From Burkholderia sp. Ac-20379 (GTDB lineage: Bacteria; Pseudomonadota; Gammaproteobacteria; Burkholderiales; Burkholderiaceae), in contig NZ_JAAGPF010000027.1 of NCBI RefSeq assembly GCF_017104645.1, positions 1 through 42,537 of the forward strand: DNA of 42,537 nucleotides, written 5' to 3'. Shown here one piece after another: positions 9,292 to 18,989 of the stretch; positions within the stretch are counted from its first letter, which is position 1, and each line of letters opens with the position of its first letter. A program made the position numbers and the translations under genes. Under the pieces are notes generated by a model. That model worked only from the letters and a program-made list of their open reading frames with translations, had not been told where the DNA came from and did no database searches.

Positions 9292-10119
9292 ATGCCAGAG
9301 TTGCCGGAAGTCGAGGTTACACGTCGCGGAATCGAACCTTTCGTCGCCGGTCGACGCGTCAAGCGCGTCGACGTGCGCACCGCGATGCTGCGCTGGCCCG
9401 TCCCCGAAAATCTTGCCGCCGCGCTCGAATCGCGCGAAGTGCTGCGCGTCGAGCGGCGCGGCAAGTACCTGCTGTTCGAGGTGGATGCCGGCTGGTTCAT
9501 CGTCCATCTCGGGATGACGGGCACGCTGCGCGTGCTGCCGGGCGGGGAACCGCCGGCCGCCGCCAAGCACGATCACATCGATTGGATCTTCGACGAATGT
9601 GTGCTGCGCTTTCGCGATCCGCGCCGGTTCGGCGCCGTGCTCTGGCACCCGCGCGAGCAGGGCGACATCCACGAGCATCATCTGCTGACGACGCTCGGCG
9701 TCGAGCCGTTCTCGGCGGCCTTCACGCCGGCGCTGCTGTACCGGCGCACGCGCGGGCGCACCGTTTCGGTGAAGCAGGCGCTGCTGGCCGGCGACATCGT
9801 GGTCGGCGTCGGCAACATCTATGCCTCGGAGAGCCTGTTTCGCGCCGGCATCCGCCCGACCACGGCCGCCGGCAAGGTTTCGCTGCCGCGCTACGAGCGG
9901 CTGGCCGAGGCGGTGCGCGCCACGCTCGCCGACGCGATCGAGCGCGGCGGCAGCACCTTGCGCGATTTCGTCGGCAGCAACGGCGAAAGCGGCTACTTCC
10001 AGCTCGACTGCTTTGTCTACGATCGCGCGGGCGAACCGTGCCGCGTGTGCGGCACGCCGATCCGCCAGATCGTGCAGGGCCAGCGGTCGACCTATTTCTG
10101 TCCGAATTGTCAGCGTTGA
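9292..10119 (+). CDS. mutM: Formamidopyrimidine-DNA glycosylase (MutM/Fpg)
   Basis: A 275-residue bifunctional glycosylase/AP lyase that removes 8-oxoguanine and formamidopyrimidines opposite C. The mature N-terminus Pro2-Glu3 (MPELPEVE) supplies the Schiff-base proline and catalytic Glu. A conserved Lys lies in the GKYLLFE loop. The C-terminal zinc finger is Cys250-x2-Cys253 and Cys270-x2-Cys273 (CRVCGT...FCPNCQ). Length is normal. It is followed after 7 bases by mutY, so both arms of 8-oxoG repair are in one transcript. The promoter is probably the TACAAT at 9245-9250. Confidence 0.97.
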   Translation: MPELPEVEVTRRGIEPFVAGRRVKRVDVRTAMLRWPVPENLAAALESREVLRVERRGKYLLFEVDAGWFIVHLGMTGTLRVLPGGEPPAAAKHDHIDWIFDECVLRFRDPRRFGAVLWHPREQGDIHEHHLLTTLGVEPFSAAFTPALLYRRTRGRTVSVKQALLAGDIVVGVGNIYASESLFRAGIRPTTAAGKVSLPRYERLAEAVRATLADAIERGGSTLRDFVGSNGESGYFQLDCFVYDRAGEPCRVCGTPIRQIVQGQRSTYFCPNCQR

Positions 10120-10126
10120 AAACAAG

Positions 10127-11224
10127 TTGAAACCCCCACGCAATCCCCCGGCGCCGGCCGCACCGGCCACCCCGCTCGAAGCCGGCTTCGCCGGCCGCCT
10201 CATCGCCTGGCAGCGCGACCATGGTCGCCACGACCTGCCCTGGCAGAACACGCGCGATCCGTACCGGATCTGGCTGTCGGAAATCATGCTGCAGCAGACG
10301 CAGGTGTCGACCGTCATCCCGTATTACCTGCGCTTTCTCGACCGCTTTCCCGATGTCGCCGCGCTCGCGGCCGCGCCGTCCGACGACGTGATGGCGTTGT
10401 GGGCCGGCCTCGGCTACTACACGCGGGCGCGCAATCTGCATCGTTGCGCGCAGGTGGTGGTCGAACAGCACGGCGGCCGGTTTCCCGCGTCGCCGGACGC
10501 GCTGGCCGAATTGCCCGGCATCGGCCGTTCGACGGCCGCCGCGATCGCATCGTTCGCGTTCGGCGCGCGGGCGCCGATCCTCGACGGCAACGTCAAGCGC
10601 GTGCTGGCGCGCGTGTTCGGCGTGGAAGGCTTTCCGGGCGAGAAGCGCGTCGAGAACGAAATGTGGGCGCTGGCCGAGCGCCTGTTCCCGCGCGACGAGG
10701 ACGACGCCGGCATCAGCGCGTACACGCAGGGCTTGATGGATCTCGGCGCGACGCTGTGCGGGCGCGGCAAGCCGGAATGCCGGCGCTGCCCGTATGCCGC
10801 CGATTGCGTCGCGAACGTGACGGGCCGCCAGCGCGAGCTGCCGGCCGCGCGGCCGAAGAAGGCGGTGCCGACGCGCCGCACCTGGATGCTGGTGCTGCGC
10901 GACGGCGACGCGGTGTTGCTGGAGCGGCGCCCGCCGAGCGGCATCTGGGGCGGACTCTGGAGCCTGCCCGAAGCCGACGGCGATGAGTCGGCGCTGCAGC
11001 GCGTGCGCGATTTCGGCGGCGAGGCGGTCAGCGCGCTCGCGCCGTTCGTGCACGCCTTCACGCATTTCCGGCTCCAGATCGAACCGCGCATCGCCGAGGT
11101 GGGCGTGCAGTCCACGGCGGCCGATGCCGACAGCGAATGGGTGCCGCTCGCGCGGCTCGATGCGTACGGCGTGCCGGCGCCGGTGCGCAAGCTGCTCGAC
11201 AGCCTGAGCGGGCCGTTGATCTGA
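10127..11224 (+). CDS. mutY: Adenine DNA glycosylase MutY
   Basis: A 365-residue protein that removes adenine mispaired with 8-oxoG. Seen: catalytic Glu52 in SEIMLQQTQV, the HhH motif LPGIGRSTAAAI (129-140), Asp153 in ILDGNVKRV, the [4Fe-4S] set Cys211-x6-Cys218-x2-Cys221-x5-Cys227, and a C-terminal Nudix-like 8-oxoG recognition domain (about 245-365) with FTHFRLQIE. No ATG lies before the conserved region. The TTG at 10127, seven bases after the mutM stop, is the best start; the next upstream in-frame codons overlap mutM. No good Shine-Dalgarno is visible, so translation may be coupled to mutM. The exact start is uncertain, the identity is not. Confidence 0.94.
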   Translation: MKPPRNPPAPAAPATPLEAGFAGRLIAWQRDHGRHDLPWQNTRDPYRIWLSEIMLQQTQVSTVIPYYLRFLDRFPDVAALAAAPSDDVMALWAGLGYYTRARNLHRCAQVVVEQHGGRFPASPDALAELPGIGRSTAAAIASFAFGARAPILDGNVKRVLARVFGVEGFPGEKRVENEMWALAERLFPRDEDDAGISAYTQGLMDLGATLCGRGKPECRRCPYAADCVANVTGRQRELPAARPKKAVPTRRTWMLVLRDGDAVLLERRPPSGIWGGLWSLPEADGDESALQRVRDFGGEAVSALAPFVHAFTHFRLQIEPRIAEVGVQSTAADADSEWVPLARLDAYGVPAPVRKLLDSLSGPLI

Positions 11225-11260
11225 GATGTGCGTGGTGCGCGGTAACGGTGCGCGGCGGCG

Positions 11261-11896
11261 CTACAGCCAGTCGTGGCGCTTGAGCACCTGATGCACGGCG
11301 TCGATGCGCGCGGCCGCGTCGGGAAGCTCCATCAGCTTTTGCCGCATCCGCAGGTCGAGCGGCAGCACTTCGGCGAGGCGGTTCGACACCCAGGTCGGGT
11401 CGTCGAAATGGAACGGTTCGAGGAACGGCAGCGCGGCGTTTTTCACGTTGCGCAGCGCCGCGATGATGCGTTCGAGCACCTCCGCGCACGCGCCGAACTG
11501 GGCGATCGCCTGTTCGCCGTCGAGCGGGCGATCCTCGGGCAGCGGTTCGGCGATGCCAACCAGCAAGCCATTCGATTCCACGCGGTGCGAGAGCACCGTG
11601 AAGCGCCGCGTGCCGACGGTGCGCAAGAACAGCATGCCGAATTCGCCGGTGTCGCACTCGACGATCTCGGCCATGCAGCCGACAGCTTCGGGCACGGCCA
11701 CCTGATCGTCCTGGGCAACCTCGGGGCCGCTCTTGAGCAGGCAGACGCCGAACGGTGCGCTGTCGCGCAGGCAGCTACGCGCCATGTCGACGTAGCGCGC
11801 CTCGAACACCTTCAATGGCAGCAGGCCGCCCGGAAACAGCACGGTATGCAACGGGAACAACGGCAAATCGACGAGCTGGGTCGAAAGCGAAGACAT
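11261..11896 (-). CDS. LON substrate-binding domain protein
   Basis: A 211-residue stand-alone LON N-terminal-like (PUA-fold) protein without ATPase or protease domains. The start MSSLSTQLVDLPLFPLHTVLFPGGLLPLKVFEARY is the classic LON-N pattern (LPLFPL..VLFPG..LPL.IFE.RY), followed by FGVCL near 55 and a helical C-terminal part. Members are often annotated as peptidase S16 LON-domain proteins; the biochemical role is not established. Start 11896 is chosen for the family start and an AGGGG about 9 bases upstream. It is convergent with mutY (36-base gap) and lies 34 bases after rapZ, probably the last gene of that leftward block. Confidence 0.88.
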   Translation of the reverse strand: MSSLSTQLVDLPLFPLHTVLFPGGLLPLKVFEARYVDMARSCLRDSAPFGVCLLKSGPEVAQDDQVAVPEAVGCMAEIVECDTGEFGMLFLRTVGTRRFTVLSHRVESNGLLVGIAEPLPEDRPLDGEQAIAQFGACAEVLERIIAALRNVKNAALPFLEPFHFDDPTWVSNRLAEVLPLDLRMRQKLMELPDAAARIDAVHQVLKRHDWL

Positions 11897-11930
11897 GGCG
11901 CGCACCCCTGGCGAGGAGCGGCTCGACGGG

Positions 11931-12824
11931 CTACTTGACGAGCCGCGATGACGCCTCGGGATCGACCGGTGCGTCACGATGCCGCACTATCACGTTCGCC
12001 TGCCGCGACAGACGCGCGGCGAGCGTCTCCGCAATGAACACCGAGCGATGCTGGCCACCCGTGCAGCCGATCGCGACCGTCAGATAACTGCGGTTGTCGT
12101 CGCGGAAATGCGGCAGCCATTTGACGAGGAAGCTCTCGATGTCGTCGATCATCTGGTGCACGATCGGCAGCGCATCGAGGAACGCAATGACGGGCTGATC
12201 GAGCCCGGTCAGCGGCCGCAACTCGCGGTCGTAGTACGGATTCGGCAGCGCGCGCACGTCGAACATGAAATCACCGTCGAGCGGCACGCCGCGCTTGAAG
12301 CCGAACGATTCGAACATCACGACGAGATCGCCGTCCGGCTGCTCGATGAAGCGCTTGACCCAGGTGCGCAGCACGTTCGCGCGCAGGTTGCTGGTGTCGA
12401 TCTCGTGACCGAAGCCGGCCAGCGGCGACACCAGCTCGCGCTCGCGCTCGATCGCCTCGGCCAGCGACGACAGCAGGCCGACGTCGGCGTCGTGCGAGGG
12501 GGAACCGGACAGCGGATGGCGGCGGCGCGTTTCGGAGAAGCGCTGGATCAGCGCCTGGGTGCTGGCGTTGAGGAACAGCACGCGCACATCGTGGTGTTGC
12601 GACAGCTCGCGGATCAGGTTCGGCATATCGTCGAGCGAGGCGCTCGAGCGCGCGTCGATCGCGACCGCGAGCCGCTGCTGGCCGTCGTCGCCGACATGGC
12701 GCACGAGTTCGGGCAGCACGCGCGGCGGCAGATTGTCGACGCAGTAATAGCCTGAATCCTCGAGCGCATTGAGCGCGACGGATTTGCCGGAGCCGGAGAT
12801 GCCGGTGATGAGGACGATGCGCAT
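11931..12824 (-). CDS. rapZ: RNase adapter/nucleotide-binding protein RapZ (YvcJ family)
   Basis: A 297-residue P-loop protein. Walker A is GISGSGKS (8-15), a Walker B-like region lies near 55-62, and the C-terminal domain carries the conserved [15 protein letters not shown] (about 242-256). In enterics RapZ binds UDP-GlcNAc precursors and small RNAs and guides RNase E. In beta-proteobacteria, where the GlmY/GlmZ RNAs are not known, its role is unsettled. It sits in the hprK-ptsN-hpf-rpoN block, the usual nitrogen-PTS context. Start 12824 ([15 protein letters not shown]) follows the family; the frame runs ten codons further upstream. Confidence 0.93.
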   Translation of the reverse strand: MRIVLITGISGSGKSVALNALEDSGYYCVDNLPPRVLPELVRHVGDDGQQRLAVAIDARSSASLDDMPNLIRELSQHHDVRVLFLNASTQALIQRFSETRRRHPLSGSPSHDADVGLLSSLAEAIERERELVSPLAGFGHEIDTSNLRANVLRTWVKRFIEQPDGDLVVMFESFGFKRGVPLDGDFMFDVRALPNPYYDRELRPLTGLDQPVIAFLDALPIVHQMIDDIESFLVKWLPHFRDDNRSYLTVAIGCTGGQHRSVFIAETLAARLSRQANVIVRHRDAPVDPEASSRLVK

Positions 12825-12895
12825 GGGGAAGCGGGAAACCAGACGCTGCATCATAGCACCGGTGCGCCGGCCCGTAAGGGCGCGGCGGCGTGCGA

Positions 12896-13864
12896 TCAGA
12901 CGAGCTTGCCGGGGAATTGGCTGTCGGGGTCCTGCATGGCGAGGCGCTGGCGATCCATGAAATCGCGCAGCGTGTCGATGCCGCGCAGTTGCAGGATCGT
13001 GTTGCGCACGGCGGCTTCGACCAGCACGGCGAGGTTGCGGCCGGCCGCCACCTGGATCGTGACCTTGCTGATCGGCAGGCCGAGCACGTCGACGGTCTGG
13101 CTTTCGAGCGGCAGGCGCTGGAATTCGCCGTCGGGGCGGCGCACGAGTTGGACGATCAGCTTCAGCTTCATTTTCCGGCGCACGGCCGTTTCGCCGAAGA
13201 TCGTCTTGATGTCGAGCAGGCCGAGGCCGCGCACTTCGAGCAGGTTCTGCAGCAGCGGCGGGCAGCGGCCTTCCACGAAATCGGGGCCAAGTCGCACGAA
13301 ATCGACGGCGTCGTCGGCCACGAGGCCGTGGCCGCGGCTGATCAGCTCGAGGCCGAGCTCGCTCTTGCCGAGGCCCGAATCGCCGGTCAGCAGCACGCCC
13401 ATGCCGAGGATGTCGAGGAACACGCCGTGCAGCGTCGCGCGCGGCGCGAGGATGCGCGACATGTAGAGGCGCAGGCTGTCGATCACGGCCGCGGCCGACA
13501 TCGGCGTGGTGAACAGCGGCGTGGACGAGCGCGTGCAGCGCAGCACCAGCTCGGGCGGCGCGGCGGCACCGCCCGCGACCACCAGGAACGGCGGTTCGAG
13601 CGCGATCAGCTCGGCCATGTGGCGGGAGCGGTCTTCGTCGGTTTGCCGTTGGTAGTACTCGATTTCCGCTTCGCCGAGCACCTGGATCCGGTTCGGGTGG
13701 ATCAGGTTCAAGTGGCCGACGAGATCGGCGCTCGAGGTGGCGTTGCCGACCGTCTCGGCGGAAAAGCCGCGCTCCCAGCCTTCATGCCCCGTCAGCCAGC
13801 TCAGCTTGAGCATGGCTGCGTTGTCGTCGAAGATGCTCTGGGCGTTGATGCTGGACGTATCCAT
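12896..13864 (-). CDS. hprK: HPr kinase/phosphorylase HprK
   Basis: A 322-residue bifunctional enzyme that phosphorylates and dephosphorylates HPr at its regulatory serine. The N-terminal domain spans about 1-130. The kinase domain holds the P-loop GDSGLGKS (161-168), the HprK His/Asp region (HG near 178, DDAVDF near 184), and the signature stretch [11 protein letters not shown] in the C-terminal half. In beta-proteobacteria HprK acts on the PTS proteins of a signalling, not sugar-importing, system. Its ptsN neighbour fits that. HPr itself is not in this window. Start 13864 (MDTSSINAQ) matches orthologues. Confidence 0.95.
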   Translation of the reverse strand: MDTSSINAQSIFDDNAAMLKLSWLTGHEGWERGFSAETVGNATSSADLVGHLNLIHPNRIQVLGEAEIEYYQRQTDEDRSRHMAELIALEPPFLVVAGGAAAPPELVLRCTRSSTPLFTTPMSAAAVIDSLRLYMSRILAPRATLHGVFLDILGMGVLLTGDSGLGKSELGLELISRGHGLVADDAVDFVRLGPDFVEGRCPPLLQNLLEVRGLGLLDIKTIFGETAVRRKMKLKLIVQLVRRPDGEFQRLPLESQTVDVLGLPISKVTIQVAAGRNLAVLVEAAVRNTILQLRGIDTLRDFMDRQRLAMQDPDSQFPGKLV

Positions 13865-13992
13865 TGAGTGCGTCACTCCAAATGGCCGGTGCGGCAAGGA
13901 GCCGGACGCTCTGCGGCGCCGGACCGGCTGCGGGCGGCAGGGCCGGGCGGTACGCGCCGCCCGTCGCGGGGAAGCCTTCCGCCCGAATCAGC

Positions 13993-14448
13993 TCAAGGTT
14001 GCCATTGAGTGAGGAGACGATGCAACTCGTGACGATCCGGTTCGGTGTGCAGACGTTCGCGGGCGTCGCGATCGGACAGCAGCTGTGCGATTTCGGACAG
14101 GATCTCGAGGTGCTGCTGGGTGGCCTGTTCGGGCACCAGCAGGAAGATCAGGAGCGAGACGGGCTGGCCATCCGGGGCTTCGAACGGGATCGCTTCGGCC
14201 AGCCGGACGAAGCCGGCGAGCGGTTGCTTGAGACCCTTGATGCGGCCGTGCGGAATGGCGACGCCTTCGCCGAGGCCAGTCGAGCCAAGACGCTCACGCG
14301 CGAACAGGTTGTCGGTGACGATGCTGCGGCCGATGCCGTTCTGATTTTCGAAGATCAGACCGGCTTGTTCGAACACGCGTTTCTTGCTGGTGACGGAGAG
14401 GTCGATGACGACGTTCTCCAGTGGCAGGATTTTGGCTAGGCGATTCAT
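13993..14448 (-). CDS. ptsN: Nitrogen-PTS EIIA protein PtsN
   Basis: A 151-residue EIIA-Ntr domain of the fructose/mannitol type. Phospho-acceptor His67 lies in the motif GVAIPHGRIKGL, and the LLIFLLVPEQATQQHLEILSEIA helix-strand block follows. It accepts phosphate from NPr/HPr and signals nitrogen, potassium or envelope status by protein contacts. Start 14448 (MNRLAKILPLENVVIDL) is the family start. The gene is 228 bases from hpf, and hpf ends in a strong terminator. It therefore probably has its own promoter rather than simple co-transcription with rpoN-hpf, although order hpf-ptsN-hprK-rapZ is conserved. Confidence 0.94.
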   Translation of the reverse strand: MNRLAKILPLENVVIDLSVTSKKRVFEQAGLIFENQNGIGRSIVTDNLFARERLGSTGLGEGVAIPHGRIKGLKQPLAGFVRLAEAIPFEAPDGQPVSLLIFLLVPEQATQQHLEILSEIAQLLSDRDARERLHTEPDRHELHRLLTQWQP

Positions 14449-14623
14449 GTTGGCAGGCAAGGGGGTGGCCTGGGGTCTCCTCGCGGCGGTAGACGAATGC
14501 TCCCAGTCGGGAAACGGGTTGCCGGCACATCCCGGTAATAACCCGAACATTATAGAGCACGGACGTTCGCGTGGTGTGGCGTGATCGATCCGGTTCGTAC
14601 GCAATACCGACGATGCGTGGAAC

Positions 14624-14652
14624 AAAAAAACCGCCCGTCGGGACGGGCGGTT
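14624..14652 (-). terminator. Intrinsic terminator after hpf
   Basis: Arms AACCGCCCGTC (14629-14639) and GACGGGCGGTT (14642-14652) pair fully around a 2-base loop (a 4-base loop if the closing pair opens). On the minus strand the stem is followed by about seven T residues. It begins 25 bases after the hpf stop and separates rpoN-hpf from ptsN-hprK-rapZ. Confidence 0.85.
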
Positions 14653-14676
14653 TCGCTGGCGCACGAGGCGCCGGGT

Positions 14677-15042
14677 TTACTGCGGCGGCAGTTCGATCTG
14701 ATCGAGTACCGGTTGATGCTGATGCTTGATCGGCTCGTGTGCATGCGTCTGCAGACGTTCCATGTGCTTGACGACTTGCCGGTCGAGCTTGTCGATCAAC
14801 AGATCGATCGCCGCATACAGGCTGCCGTTGGCGCTTTCGACGAAGATATCCTTGCCCTTCAGATGCAGATTGATTTCCGCGCGCTGCTGCTTGTCCTTTT
14901 CCTTATGGTTGTCGACCGAGAGGATCACAGTGCCATCGATCACCTGGTCGCTATGCCGTAGCACCCTGTCGAGCTTGGTGATCACGTATTCGCGAATGGC
15001 AGGCGTTACGTCGAGATGGTGTCCACTGATCTTCAAGTTCAT
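14677..15042 (-). CDS. hpf: Ribosome hibernation-promoting factor HPF / sigma-54 modulation protein
   Basis: A 121-residue HPF/YfiA-family protein. The core (1-95) has the [20 protein letters not shown] start, the basic helix near [10 protein letters not shown], and [21 protein letters not shown] pattern (here [22 protein letters not shown]). A His/Pro/Gln-rich tail of about 25 residues follows, so it is the short form with an extension, not the long dimerising form. It binds the 30S decoding region and stabilises inactive ribosomes in stationary phase. Its place after rpoN earned the old name sigma-54 modulation protein. A GGAGA ribosome site is about 6 bases upstream of the ATG. Confidence 0.94.
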   Translation of the reverse strand: MNLKISGHHLDVTPAIREYVITKLDRVLRHSDQVIDGTVILSVDNHKEKDKQQRAEINLHLKGKDIFVESANGSLYAAIDLLIDKLDRQVVKHMERLQTHAHEPIKHQHQPVLDQIELPPQ

Positions 15043-15195
15043 AGTGCTTCTCCATGCAGATGACCCCGGTGCATGTAGAGGCTATGTCTGCCGGCAGGAC
15101 GATCTCCGTGGATCGGATAGATGACGGAGCGGGCCTTGGGCGGACTATGCCTTCGACAGCGCGGCGGCCGGAAAACGCCCGCCGCGAGCAGCGGG

Positions 15196-16707
15196 CTACA
15201 GAGACTTGCGCAGATTGACTGCCGGGATCTTGAGGGCTTCGCGATATTTCGCAACCGTACGGCGCGCGACCACGAACCCTTGTTCCGCCAGCAGTTCGGC
15301 TATTCGGCTGTCCGATAGAGGAGATTTCTGGTCTTCGGCTCCTATCAGTTGCTTGATGAGGGCGCGGATTGCCGTGGAAGAGGCAGCGCCCCCCGTGTCT
15401 GTCGAAACATGCGATCCGAAGAAGTACTTGAATTCAAGCGTACCGAACGGGGTCAGCATGTATTTGCCGGTTGTCACACGGGAGACAGTCGACTCGTGTA
15501 GGCCCAGCGTATCAGCTATTTCCCGCAAAACCAAGGGGCGCATGGCAATTTCGCCGTGCGCGAAAAAGTTCTTCTGACGCTCCACGATGGCCTGCGCGAC
15601 ACGCAGGATCGTCTCGAAACGCTGCTGGATATTCTTGATCAGCCAGCGTGCTTCCTGGAGCTGTTGCTTCAGCGATCCGGTGCTCGGATCGCCGCGGCTG
15701 TTGCGCAGGATATTGGCGTACAGATGGTTGATGCGCAGCTTCGGAACGACCTCGGGATTGAGCTCGGCGATCCAGTTCTGGCCGCTCTTGCGAACCATGA
15801 TGTCGGGCACCACGTAATCGGCTTCGGCTTTGCCGTAGGCCGCACCCGGGAACGGTTCGAGCGAGCGGATCAGCGCATGCGCGTCGCGCAGCTCGTCGTC
15901 GTTGGCCTTCAGGTGTTTGCGCAGCCGCGTGAAGTCGCGCGCGGCCAGCAGTTCGAGATGCTGCGAGACGATATCGAGCGACAGCGCGCGCGTGGGGGAC
16001 GGATCGAGCCGCAGCAGTTGCAGGCGCAGGCATTCGGACGCCGAGCGCGCGCCGACGCCGGCCGGATCGAAGCTGTGCAGCAGCGCGAGCGCGGCGGTCA
16101 ACTCGTCGATGTCGACTTCCAGTTCCTCGGGCAGATCGGTCAGGACCTCGTCGAGCGCCGCGCCGAGATAGCCGTCGTCGTCGAGCGATTCGATCAGGAA
16201 CGTGACGAGCGCGCGGTCGCGATGGCCGGCCTGCGTGACGCGCAACTGCGCGCTCAGATGCTCGCGCAGCGAGGTCGACGCTTCGTGTACCTGCAGCGGG
16301 GGGAGATCGTCGTCGTCGGAGGCGCCCGACGAGCGGCCGTAATCTTCCAGATTCCACTGGCTCGAATCGCTGCTGTCGGATCCATAGGAATCGTAATCGT
16401 CGCCGTTGCGCTCGTCGCGGTCGGAGCGCTCGCCCGAGCTGTCCGAACTGCTGCTCGACGAGCCGTTGCCGTGCATCGGCTCGGGCGTGGCGGAGGGCGG
16501 GGCCTGCGCGATCAGCGAGCCGTCGGCGGCCACGCGCAGCGGGCTCGCGATCCACTCGTCGTTCTCGAGCAGCGGGTTCTGGGCGATGGCCATCGCGACT
16601 TCCTGCTGCAATTCGAGCGTCGACAGCTGCAGCAGCCGGATCGACTGCTGGAGCTGGGGCGTGAGCGCGAGGTGCTGCGACAGGCGAAGTTGGAGGCTGG
16701 CTTTCAT
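15196..16707 (-). CDS. rpoN: RNA polymerase sigma-54 factor RpoN
   Basis: A 503-residue sigma-54. Region I (1-50) is the Gln/Leu-rich activator-interaction segment [21 protein letters not shown]. Region II (about 75-150) is a long low-complexity acidic and serine-rich linker. Core-binding follows, and Region III contains the HTH and the RpoN box [10 protein letters not shown] at 481-490 that reads the -24 element. Neighbours lptB and hpf are the standard proteobacterial context. A PrpR-type activator and a matching promoter occur elsewhere in this window (32171-34412). The 3' end of the gene (about 15200-15550) is visibly less GC-rich than the rest. The ribosome site before the ATG is weak. 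Confidence 0.96.
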   Translation of the reverse strand: MKASLQLRLSQHLALTPQLQQSIRLLQLSTLELQQEVAMAIAQNPLLENDEWIASPLRVAADGSLIAQAPPSATPEPMHGNGSSSSSSDSSGERSDRDERNGDDYDSYGSDSSDSSQWNLEDYGRSSGASDDDDLPPLQVHEASTSLREHLSAQLRVTQAGHRDRALVTFLIESLDDDGYLGAALDEVLTDLPEELEVDIDELTAALALLHSFDPAGVGARSASECLRLQLLRLDPSPTRALSLDIVSQHLELLAARDFTRLRKHLKANDDELRDAHALIRSLEPFPGAAYGKAEADYVVPDIMVRKSGQNWIAELNPEVVPKLRINHLYANILRNSRGDPSTGSLKQQLQEARWLIKNIQQRFETILRVAQAIVERQKNFFAHGEIAMRPLVLREIADTLGLHESTVSRVTTGKYMLTPFGTLEFKYFFGSHVSTDTGGAASSTAIRALIKQLIGAEDQKSPLSDSRIAELLAEQGFVVARRTVAKYREALKIPAVNLRKSL

Positions 16708-16908
16708 GGCAAAAAGGAATCGTTACCTGAAGTTTGCCACGTAGGCGGCGCGTTGCGGGAGGCGGGATGACACGAAGGTCGCGAGCGGCACGCCTGCGCG
16801 CCGTCGTGCGGGCACAGGGCTGGGCCGCGGGGCCGATCGCGCCGCGCCGGACATGCCGGGGTGCCGCGGGTGGGCGGGCTGGGCGCCGGGCGGCGCCGCA
16901 GCACCCGC

Positions 16909-17685
16909 TTACATGCGGAAATGCTCGCCGAGATAGACGCGGCGGACGTTCTCGTTCTCGATGATGTCCTGCGGCGCGCCGGACGCGAGCACGGAGCCGT
17001 CGCTGATGATGTAGGCGTGATCGCAGATGCCAAGCGTTTCGCGGACGTTGTGATCGGTGATCAGCACGCCGATGTTGCGCTCCTTCAGGAACCGGACGAT
17101 CTTCTGGATTTCCAGCACCGCGATCGGATCGACGCCGGCGAACGGTTCGTCGAGCAGGATGAAGCTCGGGTTGCTGGCCAGCGCGCGGGCGATTTCCACG
17201 CGGCGGCGCTCGCCGCCCGACAGCGACAGCGCCGGGTTCTCGCGCAGGTGGCCGATCTGCAGCTCGTCGAGCAGCGCCTCGGTGCGCGAGGCGATCTCGT
17301 CCTTCGACAGCAGCTTGCCGTTGTCGCCGTGCTGCAGCTCGAGCACGGCGCGGATGTTCTCCTCGACGGTCAGCTTGCGGAACACCGACGCTTCCTGCGG
17401 CAGGTACGACAGGCCGAGCGATGCGCGCTTGTGGATCGGCAGCAGGCTGATCGGGCTGCCGTTCAGCGAGATGTCGCCGGCATCGAGCGGCACCAGGCCG
17501 ACGATCATGTAGAACGAGGTGGTCTTGCCGGCGCCGTTCGGGCCGAGCAGGCCGACCACTTCGCCGCTTTTCACGTCGAGCGAAACGTCTTTCACGACGG
17601 TGCGCGAGCCGTAGCGCTTCTTCAGGTTGCGAACCACGAGCGAGCTCGTGGTGCCGGCAGGCTGGCGATTCGGCAGGGCGGTCAC
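16909..17685 (-). CDS. lptB: LPS export ABC transporter ATP-binding protein LptB
   Basis: A 258-residue cytoplasmic ATPase of the LptB2FG complex that pulls LPS from the inner membrane. Walker A GPNGAGKT is at 48-55, Q-loop LPQEAS at 95-100, signature LSGGE at 155-159, Walker B LLDEP at 177-181, and the switch His212 in TDHNV. About 15 residues precede the usual family start, so the N-terminus is slightly extended. The GTG start at 17685 overlaps the lptA stop as GTGA, which points to translational coupling. A 201-base GC-rich gap without clear signals separates it from rpoN. Confidence 0.95.
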   Translation of the reverse strand: MTALPNRQPAGTTSSLVVRNLKKRYGSRTVVKDVSLDVKSGEVVGLLGPNGAGKTTSFYMIVGLVPLDAGDISLNGSPISLLPIHKRASLGLSYLPQEASVFRKLTVEENIRAVLELQHGDNGKLLSKDEIASRTEALLDELQIGHLRENPALSLSGGERRRVEIARALASNPSFILLDEPFAGVDPIAVLEIQKIVRFLKERNIGVLITDHNVRETLGICDHAYIISDGSVLASGAPQDIIENENVRRVYLGEHFRM

Positions 17686-18353
17686 GGGTTCGGCTCTCCC
17701 TGCATGGTGTTCGACGGCACGAGCGTGGCGCTCGCGCCGTTCAGCGGCGCCGGGCCGCCGTTCTTCGGCGACAGCATCGCGCGCACGCGGCCGCTCGGGT
17801 TGCCCGGCGCGGCGACGTCGCTGCCGCCCTTGGCGGTGTAGAAATCGCGCTGGCCGTCGTACGTGATGACGCTGCCGTGCACCGTATCGGCCACGGTGGT
17901 CAGGCCCTGCAGGCGGCGCACGGTGGCGTTGCGCGTGAGCGTGGTCAGATCCTGCTTGCCGTCGTAATCGATGCGCTCGGCGTCGCCATCGATGTATTCG
18001 TCGAGCCCTTCGCGCTTCTGGCGGAACGACGCATGCTTCTTGCTACCGGCGGACATGGTGGCCGTGGCGTACTGGTAGCCCTGCGGATCCTGGCGCACCT
18101 CGACGCGATCGCCCTTGATCAGGATCGTGCCTTTGGTGATCACGACATTGCCGGTGGCGACCGTGACCTGCTTGAGGTCGTCATAGGTGAGGTTGTCGGC
18201 CTCGACCTGGATCGGTTTGTTCTGGTCCGCTTTTTCCGCGTGCGCGAGCGGCGCGACGCCCGGGAGCGTCAGCGCGACGAGCGCCGCGGCGAGCCCGGCG
18301 CGGACAGCGCGGCGCGCGCTGCCGGAGGAAAAACAAGGGAACGATTCGTTCAT
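17682..18353 (-). CDS. lptA: LPS transport periplasmic protein LptA
   Basis: A 223-residue OstA-like beta-jellyroll protein forming the periplasmic bridge for LPS. A signal peptide covers about 1-39 with AHA|E cleavage. The mature part starts [14 protein letters not shown] and continues with [25 protein letters not shown], the repeating LptA strand pattern. A C-terminal Pro/Gly/Asn-rich tail of ~45 residues is longer than in E. coli LptA (185 residues). Start 18353 (ATG) is preferred to the in-frame TTG four codons upstream. It overlaps lptB by four bases and follows lptC by 18 bases. Confidence 0.92.
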   Translation of the reverse strand: MNESFPCFSSGSARRAVRAGLAAALVALTLPGVAPLAHAEKADQNKPIQVEADNLTYDDLKQVTVATGNVVITKGTILIKGDRVEVRQDPQGYQYATATMSAGSKKHASFRQKREGLDEYIDGDAERIDYDGKQDLTTLTRNATVRRLQGLTTVADTVHGSVITYDGQRDFYTAKGGSDVAAPGNPSGRVRAMLSPKNGGPAPLNGASATLVPSNTMQGEPNP

Positions 18354-18371
18354 GCAGTCACGCAAGCTGGG

Positions 18372-18986
18372 TTACTTGGATTGGCGGGATTGGCCGCCGG
18401 CGGTGTCGGACGCGGCGATCGTGCCGCGGACGTTGCCGTAAAGGTCGATGACCCGGGTGACATTGTTGTACTTCATGCCGTTGGTCGCGTTGGCGACCGA
18501 CAAACCGCGCTGAAGTTTAACCGGCTTTTCGGTCTCGATCACATCGTCGTTGACGAGCACCCGGAAATGTTGGGAATCGGCTTCCATCGGCGGGTCGCCG
18601 GCGCCGGCCGCGCGCAGGATCTTCGCGTTGTCGTACAGATCGACGATCGAGACGTCGCCATTCACCGTGCCGCGCTGCGCCGTGGCCGTGACCACCGGCT
18701 TGCCGGGCTGGAACGCGCGCATGGCCGGCGTGGTGAGCAGGCTGGTTTCGTCGTCCTCGTAGTGCACGAGCTTGACGGCCGTCAGCCGGTATTGCGTCGC
18801 ACCCGATTGATCGAGTTCGGTGACCGAGAAGTTGTCGGCGAAGTAATCGGGCGTGTGCGTCTTCGGATGCACGACGCTCTCGCCCGGCGGCGGCAGCGTG
18901 GCCTGCAGCAGCCAGTAGGTGACGGCCGCCAGCAGGGCGAGCGCCGCGATCGGCAGGAACGAGCTCAGGTGCAGCCGCTGCGACAT
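18372..18986 (-). CDS. lptC: LPS export protein LptC
   Basis: A 204-residue bitopic inner-membrane protein with one N-terminal transmembrane helix (about 10-28, SFLPIAALALLAAVTYWLL) and a periplasmic beta-jellyroll domain (DYFADNFSVTELDQSG.. at about 47-62, then MKYNNVTRVIDLYGNVRGTI). It takes LPS from LptB2FG and hands it to LptA. It starts three bases after the kdsC stop and is followed by lptA, the canonical kdsD-kdsC-lptC-lptA-lptB series, which links Kdo synthesis to LPS export. Confidence 0.93.
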   Translation of the reverse strand: MSQRLHLSSFLPIAALALLAAVTYWLLQATLPPPGESVVHPKTHTPDYFADNFSVTELDQSGATQYRLTAVKLVHYEDDETSLLTTPAMRAFQPGKPVVTATAQRGTVNGDVSIVDLYDNAKILRAAGAGDPPMEADSQHFRVLVNDDVIETEKPVKLQRGLSVANATNGMKYNNVTRVIDLYGNVRGTIAASDTAGGQSRQSK

Positions 18987-18989
18987 GAA

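Noticed and set aside
7476-10130. Plus-strand open frame opposite the TPR gene running into mutM
   Set aside because: Arg/Val-rich shadow translation with no recognisable domain; the minus strand has a signal peptide and TPR repeats.
15161-15185. GC-rich hairpin in the rpoN-hpf gap as a terminator
   Set aside because: GCGGCGG/CCGCCGC can pair around an 11-base loop, but no T-run follows on the transcribed strand and hpf is expected to be read with rpoN.
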